The notes beneath the pieces were generated by a model. That model was given only the letters and a program-made list of their open reading frames with translations. It was not told the origin of the DNA and did not search any database. A stretch of DNA of 64,000 nucleotides from Ambrosia x helenae (Eukaryota > Streptophyta > Magnoliopsida > Asterales > Asteraceae): assembly GCA_030844895.1 (NCBI GenBank), contig CM061228.1:140542444-140606443 (forward strand), in the 5' to 3' direction. The translations under genes were made by a program, and so were the position numbers. Positions 32,194 through 43,616 of the stretch are shown here, in pieces; the first letter of the stretch is position 1, and each line of letters begins with the position of its first letter.

Positions 32194-33960
32194 CTAGATG
32201 GCGTCCCCCGCGCGTTGCGGCGGGGGAAACCTAGTGATCAGGTTTTTTTTAATTTTAATAAGTAGTTGGATATATTAAATCGTATAGCGTTTGATTACAT
32301 GCTTAGATAGTCAAGCATCATCGGTCTTGCTAATTGGCTTATGCTCTTTGACTTGCGGCTTGGATCTATATTCAAAAAACAGAAAAGTGTACTAACAAAT
32401 AGCATATTACTAATTATTTAGTGTTAGTATAACAGAAAGGCAGCATAGCAGCGACCTGGCTTCACAAAAGAGGTTACATATTTCGTCATAACCATAAGTC
32501 TTTATCCAATGCTCTTCTTTGACTTGCGGCTTATATCTGCATAAAAAAATGGAGACCGTTATCTAACTAAATTAATAATTAAGTTGGTTAATTCACTAAA
32601 CATAATACCTCTAAAAAAATATTGTTACAACTGATTAGATTTATAAATCCAAATCCTTCTTTTGGGGGTTTTGACTTCCCATCAACAATGGTTATAACAA
32701 ACAACTCTAAAACACCAATAGTCTTATGGAGTTAAAACCGTACCTCTTTAGGACACTTTCATTTTTGGCTATTGTTTATTTTCCAACTGTTTCTGATTGG
32801 TTCTTGGAGCCTCATGATTAATCGACAGCTAATTCTTTAGCATTAGTATAACAAAGGGCTTGAATCAAAATGACCTGCGGCTATACTTTTGTTCGACAAC
32901 AATTTTCAGTTGTTAAGCTACTTATTGGTTTTCTGAAATTGTGTGTAAGAGACATTAATGTTTAGATGCAGTAACTGAACGACATACCTTCAACTCATCT
33001 ATCTTTTTATACAATCATAAAACTAAGCAACATATGTGAATGTCATGAATTCGTTTGCAAGACATCTTTTCTGACTTGTTTTTGTTAGCATAAAAGTTTC
33101 GGACACCAAGTTCAAAACAATACTTGTTTATTTAAATTCTAATATTATTGATTTGATGAAAATTTATACATATTATAAAATATAATAGGTAAAAAATAAT
33201 AATTTCATACCCACTCTGTTGTGTATGAAAATTATTATTTAAGTCTTAAATCTTAATTAATCATCATGGTAATGAAATGATCAATTAGTAAATGTGAACA
33301 TAACAGCGAATGGTTTTAATTTCATGATTTTAATCTCGGCAGCTACATACCTTTTAATGATATCCACAGCCTCTGGTCTCAAAAAGTCATCGTTGATAGA
33401 TGTACTGTAGAAATAATATAGAGCACCAAGAGCATAATTCAGCTACAAAGTTCAATAATAAATGGGTCCAAATGAGCACAGGGGCAGTCTCTTTTCTTAT
33501 CCATTTTTAGTATGATAAAACCTATATTACTACCATCATTTGGAGAAAAGAAAGGTAAATTAGTATGAACACCTCAACTGATAAGAACCCAGACCATAGT
33601 CACTGAAAATACTTGAAGTGGCCGGACTTATTCAGACAAATAAATATCGATTACTAACCTGGTAATTTTCATATCTGTGACCAACCTTGTAAAAACCCAA
33701 AACCCATTTTCATAAGCATACAAATACCAAAAGTGTTTGATTGGTCAACCTGTGAATCCGTTGGGTTAACGGAAACACGATGCCTTAAGACAACACATAC
33801 CTCTCACTCATCGTCTTTGTGTCTTGATCTGTTGATGTTGAACCCCATCACCGTGGGTGACCTATACGCCGTCGTCGCCACCCTTCCAGCACTGGTCAGC
33901 AATACCATCCTCTTCAATGGTTTAGTAAAAAAAGTTTAGTAAACGAAATCTGTTGCGGTG
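32194..33960 (-). mobile_element. Helitron 3' end with captured gene
   Basis: On the minus strand a GC hairpin (CCCCCGC...GCGGGGG type, about 32205-32226), then ACGCCAT and CTAG at 32197-32194, followed by T: the Helitron 3' hallmark. A spliced gene (32311-33908) lies just inside it on the same strand, as in Helitron gene capture. The 5' TC end was not found; it may lie beyond the gypsy insertion. Confidence 0.55.
32311..33908 (-). pseudogene. Captured four-exon gene of unknown function
   Basis: Minus-strand model: exon A 33908-33801 (ATG, 36 codons), B 33442-33351, C 32536-32456, D 32365-32311 (stop TGA). All borders are GT-AG and every phase matches (A|B phase 0; B|C and C|D phase 2). Exon B reads LNYALGALYYFYSTS...RPEAVDIIKR. 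Exon C is a symmetric cassette whose start resembles exon D (KPQVKE), so skipping it keeps the frame and gives a protein of about 85 residues ending KPISKTDDA. One in-frame TGA in exon A (codon 35) is the only visible defect. No family recognised. The intact phases over four exons argue for a once-real gene. Confidence 0.5.
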
Positions 33961-34040
33961 GGGAGAGATCAAAGTCGTGAAGGTGATGTAGTCGCCTGGA
34001 AACGAACCTAACGCCTGAAACCTTTGGTCTTAAGTATTTG

Positions 34041-37000
34041 TGTAACAACCGGCAAAAATAAGGTAATTCCGTACAAATTAATTAATATATGATTAACGTA
34101 ATTAAATGCAATTATGTGTGATTTAATTATCAAGGCCTTAGGGGATAGCAATTTCCAAATAGTGCATAGGAATGCATACGTTTAATGGTAAAGCATGATT
34201 GGATCATGTGTAAATAAGCTATCCGGTATGGACGTTGGCAATTACCCGGTAATAATTAAATAAACGAAACGAATCCCGGACACCCAGGATATAAAATAAA
34301 GGGTATTTTCATGAAATATAATGAGTTTTGGAACTCCAAAACCATAAATGAAAACGTCTTGTACAAATCTCCCGGTAACGAATAAAATGCGCGTACCGCA
34401 CCCGATACGCGTATAACTCATAATTTCACCCGGCAAAGGCCTAAATAACCAATCAACGCTTAAAATAGACTATATTTAAGGATTATTAAAGGTATTTTTA
34501 GTGTCCGGATAACGCGTGATTAAAACCCGAAAAATACCCGAACGACACCCGAACGACGGGGGATTAAACATAACAAGTATTGGGTAAATATTTGAAGTTG
34601 TGGACCCCACTAAACTCACTTGGGGGCCGGCCTAAAAGGCTATAATTATACACATGCATGTGTTGTAATAATAATCTATAATCTTAATATGTAAAGCATG
34701 CATGCATAAGACAAATGTGTAAGATAAAGTGTGTAAGAAACACTAGTACAAAAGTAGCCCAAATCTTGTCCCCCCCTTGATCAAATTTTCGGCCAAAGGC
34801 CAAGTAAATCCAAGACACAACTCTAAACCATCATAACACTAGTGGATGCATGCCTTGTGAAGTCTTGTATATAGAGGTTATGAGTGATCATAAAGATTAC
34901 CAAGATTTAGCAAACTTGCAAGTAATCTCCTACTCTTACATACATACATACATACAAGGCTCATCATCACACCCCCACATCCATCCAAGATTTCTTATGT
35001 ACTTCTTATATCTTTGGTAATAATCACAAGGATCCATGAGAAGATTATAAGAGATTGCAAGATATTAGTGAGATTTGCAAGCAAAATCCTACATCCCTAT
35101 ACATACATATACGGCTATATACATACACACACACTTCATATCCTTCCAAGATTCCCAAGTACACATACAATCCTTCATAAGATTTCTTAAATCTTTGGAA
35201 GATTACATGTGATAATTATATATAAACATGTGTTAGAAGGTTGAATAACAAAGCAAAACAAATCCTCTTTTCTTCCTTCTTGTGGCCGTGGGTATTCACA
35301 CACACACACACATCATCCTTTCAAGTTTTTACATCTCCAAATCACTTAAAACCATCCATCATCCAAACCCCTATTGTGTGTTTCAAGAGCTTGGAGCTAA
35401 ACCACTTGGAAGAACACACTAAACCCCTCTCAAATCCAAGGTGTTTGTCTTCCCTAGCCTTGTGCTAGTAGTAAGCATTCTTAATCTTGTTTTTGATTAT
35501 TATTATTCATGTATGTGTTCTTAGTAGCAAGTTGTACATGAAGGGTTTAAAAAGAGGTTTGAACATAATCTTTAATAGGTTTTACATATGTAAAATGGAT
35601 GATTAAAGATATGAAAATAAATCATGGATTTGATGATGATGGAGATATAATCTTGAAAATATGTAAAGTTTACATTTAAAGCTAAGTAGGATGATGTTTT
35701 GGTTAAGATTATGGAATGAACTTGAATATGTTAAAAGTAACTTTAAATCATCTTATTATGATCATTCATGTTATAATATGTGGTAAAACATGTTAGAAGT
35801 TCATAAATAAAGAAGATGGAAAATTAAAGTTAGCTCACTTAGGTGAATGAAATTTGGCTATGATGAAGAAATACATAAAACACACATATAATAGGTCTTC
35901 CTTATGAAATACAAGACTAACATAAGTGTTTTGATACAAAAATAACTTACCAATAAAGAGTTGAATCTTCAAAGTTTACTATTTTGAGTGAAAAATGTTA
36001 ACTTTAGAAGTTAGAATGGAAAAATGCAACTTTTGGAAGTTAAGGGACTAAAGTTGTAACTTTGAAAGTTAGAGGACTAAAATGGATATTTTAGAAACTA
36101 TTAGTCCAAAAATACAAGTATGGAAAGTTTGGTGTCAAAAATGTAAGTAATAAAGTCTAAGGATGATTTTTGTAAATACTAGTAGAAATACTTGGGTATT
36201 TTGTATAAAAGTGTATTTTTGAAAGTTATAAAAATATAAAGGGTTTTAAAATAAGGATTTTTATAAAATAGAGATTTTATAAAAATATTAAACAAACTTG
36301 GGAAACTTATACAAAAATGAATACTTTTATATAAATGGGAATATAAAAGTGTTGGAAACATTTTTGTAGTTAAGTTAACAAGTTGGGTTAAAAATACATA
36401 AGTATTTTAAACCATCCAAGTAACATGTGAAAATAGGAAGAAATATGGATAATATTTCTATAAAATACATGTTGGGAAAAAACTTGGAAAAATTAACTAA
36501 TCACGTTGAGATATCGAACTAAAACGCGTTAACGAACCGTACACGGACAAATCATGAGAAAAATGCCATTGCGGCAAGATAAGAAAAATATATATATTTA
36601 AGAAGTAAAATATATATATACATTGGGTGAAAACTAATAAACACTTTCCTAAGTGTTAAGAGAATTATTCGTGGGAGAAACACATGACATAAACAAATAA
36701 GACGTTAAAACAAACGTATATACTTAACGAGAAAATTACACATTTATATATATGTACGCTCGTCTCGGCGAAATTCTAGTATATCTACTTAATGGGAAAG
36801 TAGATATGTGGGAAGGAAAGCCGCGACGAGAAGACAAAGATATATAAATGTGTATGCCGCACCAACGAGATCCTAGTATATTTATTTGAATGGGAAAATA
36901 AATATACGGTATGGTGAGTTGAATCGGGTGTTAAGAATATACAATCGAACGACAAGATCTTAGCATATTTGTTTAAATGGGAAAAACAAATGTGTGGCAA

Positions 37001-38112
37001 AGTGAGTCGGGTCGAGCATTGAAATATATATTATATCGAGCGATGCGATCTTAAGTATAATTATTTAAATGGGAAAATAATTATATGTTAAGTGAAGTCG
37101 AGTCGATGATAATAAGATACAAGTTATGGAAATATTAACAAGAGTAATATATAACTTGTAACACAAAGGGTAATGTAACGCCAACAAAACCTAGGATACG
37201 CGCTTAATTAAACGGGATTTGGAACAACTTGTGGTCGGGAGTTGGGTGTACAACTTGCCAAGGCACATGCACTATAGGAATAGTGACTTATACGTCTAGG
37301 ACGTTTGTAGGTGCGAGGCCACCCACTTGCTATCTACCTTTTGAGCCAGGCGCAGTTTCAGGTGAGTTTCACGGCCCCATTTTAAACTATTTTTACGTTT
37401 TCGGGGGAAAGATATGTTAGGGAAATGTTTGACGGGTTTATTACTTGAGGTGTGACCGCCACTCGGGGTTGAGTCCTCGCCTCTATAATCATTTATTCGG
37501 AGATTGAAACCGGAGGAATATTCGGATAGTACTATTGGTGCCTGACAAGGCCCACCCCTAATCGATAGCGTCGATTGTGCATTAGGTTATGCCTGGGGTG
37601 CAAATATTCTGAACTTAAGTCGTGGGAAACCGAGTAACGACTTGGAGCGGGGCATTTTACTTATATACGTCTTGGTTTGATTATAGTCTCAAGTAGATTT
37701 ATAGGAATTTGCAACTCCTATATATTGTCATAACATGGTATTCCCAAGTATTCAAGTTTTAGAAACTGAAAACCTGTGAACTCACCAATATTTTTATATT
37801 GACGAAACTTTTTAAACATATCTTTCAGGTAACTAGATGATGAAGGATCAGGCGAGCTGGGTCGGAGAATCTCCCAATGCGGCGTTGTACATTTTGCGGG
37901 GTTTCACCTTTATTTCCCAAAGCTTGGGATATATTTGAGAAACCTCGATGTTACTTTAAAGAAACAATTTACTTTTGTGTAATGCTTGGAACAAGTAATG
38001 ACGCCTTAATAAATGACCCACTTTTCTTAAATTACTTATGTTTAGCAATAACCTTGACTTTATGCTTTTGAACCGTCGCGCCACGTGTTTCCGCCGTTGT
38101 CGTGGTGTGACA
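34041..38112 (+). repeat. Gypsy 5' LTR (4,072 bp)
   Basis: Unusually long LTR without coding potential. Holds CATA repeats (about 34933), a (CA)n run (about 35295), short repeats around GGACTAAAAT and AAAGTT (35990-36140), a hairpin array (36781-37086) and a further inverted repeat TACAAGTTAT/ATAACTTGTA (37118-37160). Confidence 0.92.
36781..37086 (+). repeat. Four-hairpin array with common loop (5' LTR)
   Basis: Stems 36781-36790/36798-36807, 36876-36887/36896-36907, 36964-36974/36984-36994 and 37055-37066/37075-37086, spaced 88-95 bp. All four loops hold AATGGGA. Stem sequences differ (ATATCTACTT, GTATATTTATTT, CATATTTGTTT, GTATAATTATTT) yet each pairs fully apart from G-T wobbles. Function unknown. 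Confidence 0.85.
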
Positions 38113-38136
38113 ATTTGATTTTGGATAGTCCAATCT
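38113..38136 (+). other. Host-flank sequence behind the 5' LTR
   Basis: These 24 nt equal 47685-47708, which lie outside the 3' LTR and begin with the target duplication ATTTG. A primer-binding site is expected here and is absent. Confidence 0.85.
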
Positions 38137-38156
38137 ATCCAAAGGGCTTTGCCCCA

Positions 38157-38555
38157 ATGTTCTTCCACGCACCAGACCCTTTTGGCCCATTCCCGCCAGT
38201 TCACCCTGATATACCCGGACCGTCCCACCTTCACAGGATGACACCCCTCTCTGGACCCGCCTGGACCTCAACCATCACTTTAGAGCAGGACTTTCAGACT
38301 CTAGTCAACACGGTGCAGCGCACCGTGAATCAGGTTGAGCAGCAGACGAGATTGATGTGGGCGAGGATGATTGACGCTCGTGATGCCTTAGCGCATTACG
38401 CAGAGGAGCTATTGCGCATGGATGCGCAATGCGGGATTACTGGGGATGCACACTGGGCGCACCGACAGTTTTTGTACGAGCGCATCACGGAGATCAGCAT
38501 GACGATTAGCATGCATGCGCCTCAGTACCAGTTCCCTCCGCCACCGCCACAGTAG
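38157..38555 (+). CDS. Gypsy extra ORF upstream of gag (132 aa)
   Basis: Open frame from ATG 38157 to stop at 38555. Ends are proline-rich (PDPFGPFPPVHPD; FPPPPP) and the middle (about residues 42-115) is helical and charged (LVNTVQRTVNQVEQQTRLMW...HYAEELLRM). No enzyme motif or membrane segment. The frame is open further up into the LTR, so the true N-terminus may have been lost with the primer-site region. It lies 424 bp before gag on the same strand. I recall similar ORFs in related elements of the family but no function. Confidence 0.6.
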   Translation: MFFHAPDPFGPFPPVHPDIPGPSHLHRMTPLSGPAWTSTITLEQDFQTLVNTVQRTVNQVEQQTRLMWARMIDARDALAHYAEELLRMDAQCGITGDAHWAHRQFLYERITEISMTISMHAPQYQFPPPPPQ

Positions 38556-38979
38556 GGACTCATTGGGACATATGGAAGAGTATTTGAAGATAGCCGTAGT
38601 AGTAGTAGTAGTTGTATGATAGCACTACGTGGGTTATGACACCCACTTGTATTTTGCCTAGCCGAGCGGGTTGTGCCGGCATATAACAATATATTTCTGA
38701 TGTATTTCAAATGAATGATGTAAGAGGAAGAAATCCTCAATTTTGTTGTATCGAACAAATCAGTGTAATCATTATGTTGAAATTTATGAAAGTCTTGTTA
38801 TGGTAAAATTGTGTTATGACTTCTACAGTTATTATTATTTATTCTGTATGGTGTGCTTGCATGTTGTGTGATGACTTTGTATTGACTATCGCGTTCATAT
38901 TTTGGGTTGTTATTTATGCTTTATATGATATTGTATAAATGTTGCCGAATTAACCTTTGATATATATTATTGAAGAAAA

Positions 38980-41900
38980 ATGGCACCTGCCACCCGAAGC
39001 AACAGCGGCTCGGACGGATTACCGACCACCCCCGCTGAACTAGAGACACTGATCTCAGAGCGCATAGCTCGCGCCATCGCCGAACATGAAGCCGCACGCT
39101 CTGAACACTCCCATGACAGGACAGGGAGCGAGCGACGAGAGACCTCTCCCATTGGTAAGAGGTTTAAGAATAAATGAAAAAGTGATGGGAGGATATTTCA
39201 AAAACTCCTATCCCATAATAACATACTACATTACTATTACAGGGACAGCCTCGGGAGAGCGCGGCTGCACTTTCAAGGCTTTCTTGGACTGCAAGCCAAT
39301 AAACTTCAGCGGCACTGAGGGTTCCATAGGCCTGGTCAAATGGTTTGAAAAGACCGAGGCAGTTATCCGCATCAGCGGGTGTACCCCTCGACAGTCTGTC
39401 ATGTACTCCACCAATCTGTTCCTAGATCAGGCACTAACTTGGTGGAACGGCCAAGTACAGTCTCTAGGAGATGATGTTGCATACTCTCTATCATGGGCGG
39501 CACTGAAGGAACTTATGACTGCCGAATACCGCCCGGCAAGCGAAGTACAGAAGTTGGAAACCGAGTTCTGGAACCTCACCATGGTAGGAGCAGACGTTAC
39601 TGGGTATACGTCTAGATTTCATGATCTCGCTCGACTGGTACCTCGTCTGGTTACACCGGAAAAGAACAAGGTGGAACGTTACTTATTCGGGTTAGCACCA
39701 CAGATCCGCAGCATGGTCACCTCTTCCAAGCCCACGACCATGCGCGAGGCGATTGATCTGGCACTAAGCCTCACTGAAGATGCTATCCGCATGGGTACCC
39801 TAATCCGCCAAGTTTCAGGACTAAAAATTTCGGAGGCAAGCAGTGTTGAGGCCAAGAATCAGGGATCAAATTCAGCTGTTGTGACTAATGATCAGGGTAA
39901 CAAGCCGAGGTTTGGGAAAAGAAAGAGGGATGAAGGAAAAAGGGACCGAGCGTCGGGTAGCTCGAACAAGAAAGGAAAGGGATATGCCGCCACGGGACGT
40001 GGTAACGGTAACAAGCAGGGAAATCAGGGGAGAAACAACGGGTTAACTTGTGGGAAGTGCCACCGCACAGGGCACAAGACTGAAGAGTGCCGTTCTGGAG
40101 CACCGAAAAATGGAGGGGCTAGACCATGCTTTGCATGCGGGTCGTTGGATCATTGGAAGAAAGATTGCCCCAAGATCAACAATCAGGCCCGCGGCCGGGC
40201 ATTTGTGATTGGAGCCGGTGATGCACGGCAAGACCCCAATGTGGTCACTGGTACGTTTCCTCTAAATGGTCATTATGCCTCTGTATTATTTGATACCGGT
40301 GCTGACTTTAGCTTCGTATCCATTGAGTTTAAAAGACTACTTGGATTAAAAACTAGCAAACTAGATACACCCTACTCTATAGAACTGGCTAATGGTAAAA
40401 CTATTGAAACGAGAGAGGTAGCAAAAGATTGTAAATTAGAACTCTGTGGGCACGAGTTTGGGATTGATCTATTGCCAGTTGTATTGGGAAGTTTTGACAT
40501 CGTTGTCGGCATGGACTGGTTGTCCGCGCACCATGCCATTGTGGTTTGCAACGATAAAATTATTCAAGTTCCCCTCGCAAGCGGTGAAACTCTCTCAATT
40601 CAAGGGGAAAGACACGGGACGCCACTAAGGATTATTTCGAGCATGAAGGCTCGTAAGTGTCTGAGAAAAGGACTTGTCGCATTCTTGGCACACGTAGTGG
40701 ACAAGAAGGCCGACGAGCGAAAATTGGAAGACATTCCAGTCGCCAGAGATTTTCCGGATGTATTTCCAGAAGATTTGCCGGGGTTGCCGCCACCTCGACA
40801 AGTCGAGTTCCGCATCGACCTCGTTCCCGGAGCAGCTCCTGTGGCACGATCGCCATACCGCCTAGCTCCATCAGAGATGCAGGAACTGTCCAGCCAGCTA
40901 CAAGAATTATTGGACAAAGGTTTTATAAGACCGAGTTTCTCACCTTGGGGAGCTCCCGTCTTATTTGTGAAGAAAAAGGATGGCACATTTCGCATGTGCA
41001 TCGACTATCGAGAGCTGAACAAGCTAACCATCAAGAATCGCTATCCTCTTCCCGGGATCGACGATTTATTTGATCAGCTCCAAGGTTCCAGCTATTACTC
41101 CAAGATCGATTTGAGGTCAGGCTATCACCAGTTGCGTATACAAGAAGAAGATGTACCAAAAACAGCCTTCAGAACCCGGTATGGACACTATGAATTTTTG
41201 GTGATGCCGTTCGGCTTGACCAACGCACCAGCGGTTTTCATGGACCTAATGAACCGCGTGTGTAAGCCATACCTGGATAAATTCGTCATCGTCTTCATTG
41301 ACGATATTTTGATCTATTCACGCACGAAAGAAGACCACGAGAATCACCTTCGATTAATTCTCGAAGTATTACGCAAAGAGAAGCTCTATGCTAAATTCTC
41401 GAAATGTGACTTTTGGATTCGGGAAGTTCACTTTTTAGGCCACGTGGTAAACGAGAAGGGCATACACGTTGATCCCGCCAAGATCGAGGCAATTAAAAAT
41501 TGGGAAGCCCCTCGAACTCCCACCGAAGTACGACAATTTCTAGGCCTTGCGGGTTATTACAGAAGGTTCATCGAGAACTTTTCAAAAATAGCACAAGCTT
41601 TAACCATGCTAACCCAGAAGGATAAGAAATTTGAGTGGACGGAAAAGCAAGAGGCAACATTCCAATTGTTAAAAGACAAGTTATGTGGCGCTCCGATACT
41701 GTCACTCCCAGACGGTACGGAAGATTTTGTGGTTTACTGCGATGCCTCGCATCAAGGTTTGGGTTGTGTATTGATGCAGCGAGAAAAAGTAATAGCATAT
41801 GCTTCCAGGCAACTGAAAATCCATGAGAAGAACTACACTACACACGATTTGGAATTAGGTGCAGTGGTGTTCGCTCTCAAGATATGGAGGCACTATTTGT

Positions 41901-43582
41901 ACGGAACCAAGTGCACGATTTTCACTGATCACAAGAGTTTACAACACATCTTCGATCAGAAGGATTTGAATATGCGACAACGGCGATGGGTTGAATTATT
42001 AAACGATTACGATTGTGAGATAAAGTACCATCCCGGTAAGGCGAATGTCGTAGCCGACGCCTTGAGTCGCAAGGAACGGGTTAAACCATTGCGTGTTCGA
42101 GCTTTGGGACTGACTATCCACACGAATATGACTGAACAAATTCGTGAAGCTCAAATTAACACCCTCAAACCCGAGAATGTCAAAGGTGAAAGGTTACGAA
42201 AGATGGTTGATTCACTGGAACCAAAAGCAGACCAGACATTGTATTTCATGAATAGAATTTGGGTCCCAGTATATGGTGGACTGCGTGAGTTAGTATTGGC
42301 CGAAGCTCACAGTTCCAGATATTCGGTTCACCCGGGTGCAGACAAGATGTTCCACGATTTGAAGGAACTTTATTGGTGGCCGAACTTCAAAAGGGATATA
42401 GCAGCCTATGTTGCGCGATGTTTGACTTGCGCAAAGGTCAAGGCTGAGCACCAGAAACCTTCCGGTTTGCTTCAACAACCGGAAATACCGGAATGGAAAT
42501 GGGAACGAATCACCATGGATTTCATCACCAAGTTACCCAAGACGACAAGCGGCCATGACACGATCTGGGTAATTGTTGATCGATTGACGAAATCTGCACA
42601 CTTCCTTCCGATTCGCGAGACGGACAAGTTGGAGAAACTGACCCGTCTATATATTAAGGAAGTGGTATCTAAACACGGTGTACCTGTCTCTATCATCTCC
42701 GATCGAGATAGTCGGTTCACGTCAAGATTTTGGGAAAGTTTAAACGAAGCCCTCGGTACTCGCCTCGACATGAGTACCGCATATCACCTCCAAACGGATG
42801 GTCAAAGTGAACGAACCATCCAGACCTTGGAAGATATGTTACGGGCATGCGCGATTGATTTCGGAGGTAATTGGGATACGCACTTGCCATTGGTAGAATT
42901 TTCTTACAACAACAGTTATCATACGAGCATTCAAGCCGCACCGTTTGAAGCTTTATATGGACGCAAGTGCCGATCGCCATTATGTTGGGCGGAAGTTGGA
43001 GAAAAGCAACTCACCGGGCCCGAAATTGTTCAAGAGACCACGGATAAGGTCTTTTTGATAAAGGAACGCCTCAAAGCGGCCCGGGACCGCCAGAAAAGCT
43101 ATGCTGATATGAGGCGAAAGCCTTTAGAGTTTCAAGTCGAAGACAAGGTCCTGCTGAAAGTGTCACCTTGGAAAGGTGTCGCGCGCTTTGGAAAGCGCGG
43201 AAAGTTGAACCCACGATATATTTGACCGTTCGAAGTCTTGTCCAGGGTAGGCACAGTGGCATACAAGCTCAAGTTGCCTCAAGAGCTTAGTGGAATACAC
43301 GACACGTTTCATGTGTCAAATTTGAAAAAGTGCCTATCCGACGAAACTCTCATTATTCCAGCTGACGAAATCCAGATTGACGACAAGTTACATTTTGTGG
43401 AAGAACCAATCGAGGTAACTGATTGGAAGGTCCAAAAACTAAGGCGCAGCAAGATCAGATTGGTCAAAGTGCGCTGGAATACCAAGCGTGGACCGGAGTT
43501 CACGTGGGAAAGGCTGGACCGGATGAAGCAAAAATACCCCGCCCTATTCGAGAAGACACCTGTACCGGAGAACTCGAAGTGA
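38980..43582 (+). pseudogene. Gypsy gag-pol polyprotein (one stop, one intron-like gap)
   Basis: ATG 38980. Exons 38980-39154 and 39243-43582 join in frame across an 88-nt GT-AG segment. Domains: retrotransposon gag (TWWNGQV, about 39430-39780); two zinc knuckles [14 protein letters not shown] and [14 protein letters not shown] (40049-40170); protease DTGAD (40292); RT with FIDD (about 41294-41305); RNase H beginning [10 protein letters not shown] (about 41730); integrase with H...H...[11 protein letters not shown] zinc region (about 42310-42450) and D, D, E residues (DFITKLP, SDRDSRF, GQSERT); and a chromodomain-like end (VKVRWNTKRGPEFTWERLD). The only lesion in pol is TGA at 43223-43225, in place of the usual glycine codon. 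About 1,500 residues in total. Close to intact, but without the primer site it needs a fresh template or help to move. Confidence 0.92.
39155..39242 (+). other. Putative intron in gag
   Basis: 88 nt, AT-rich, GTAAGAGG...TACTATTACAG. Unspliced, gag stops after 65 codons. Removing the segment joins residue 58 (Ile) to Gly-Thr-Ala and on into the conserved gag region in frame. Confidence 0.6.
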
Positions 43583-43603
43583 ATTCCGGGACGGAATTCT
43601 CTT

Positions 43604-43616
43604 AACGGGGGGAGAA
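43604..43616 (+). other. Gypsy polypurine tract
   Basis: AACGGGGGGAGAA directly before the 3' LTR. Confidence 0.85.

Noticed and set aside
36179..36361. Short ORFs repeated in both gypsy LTRs
   Set aside because: Present twice only because LTRs are duplicated; low-complexity AT-rich translations.
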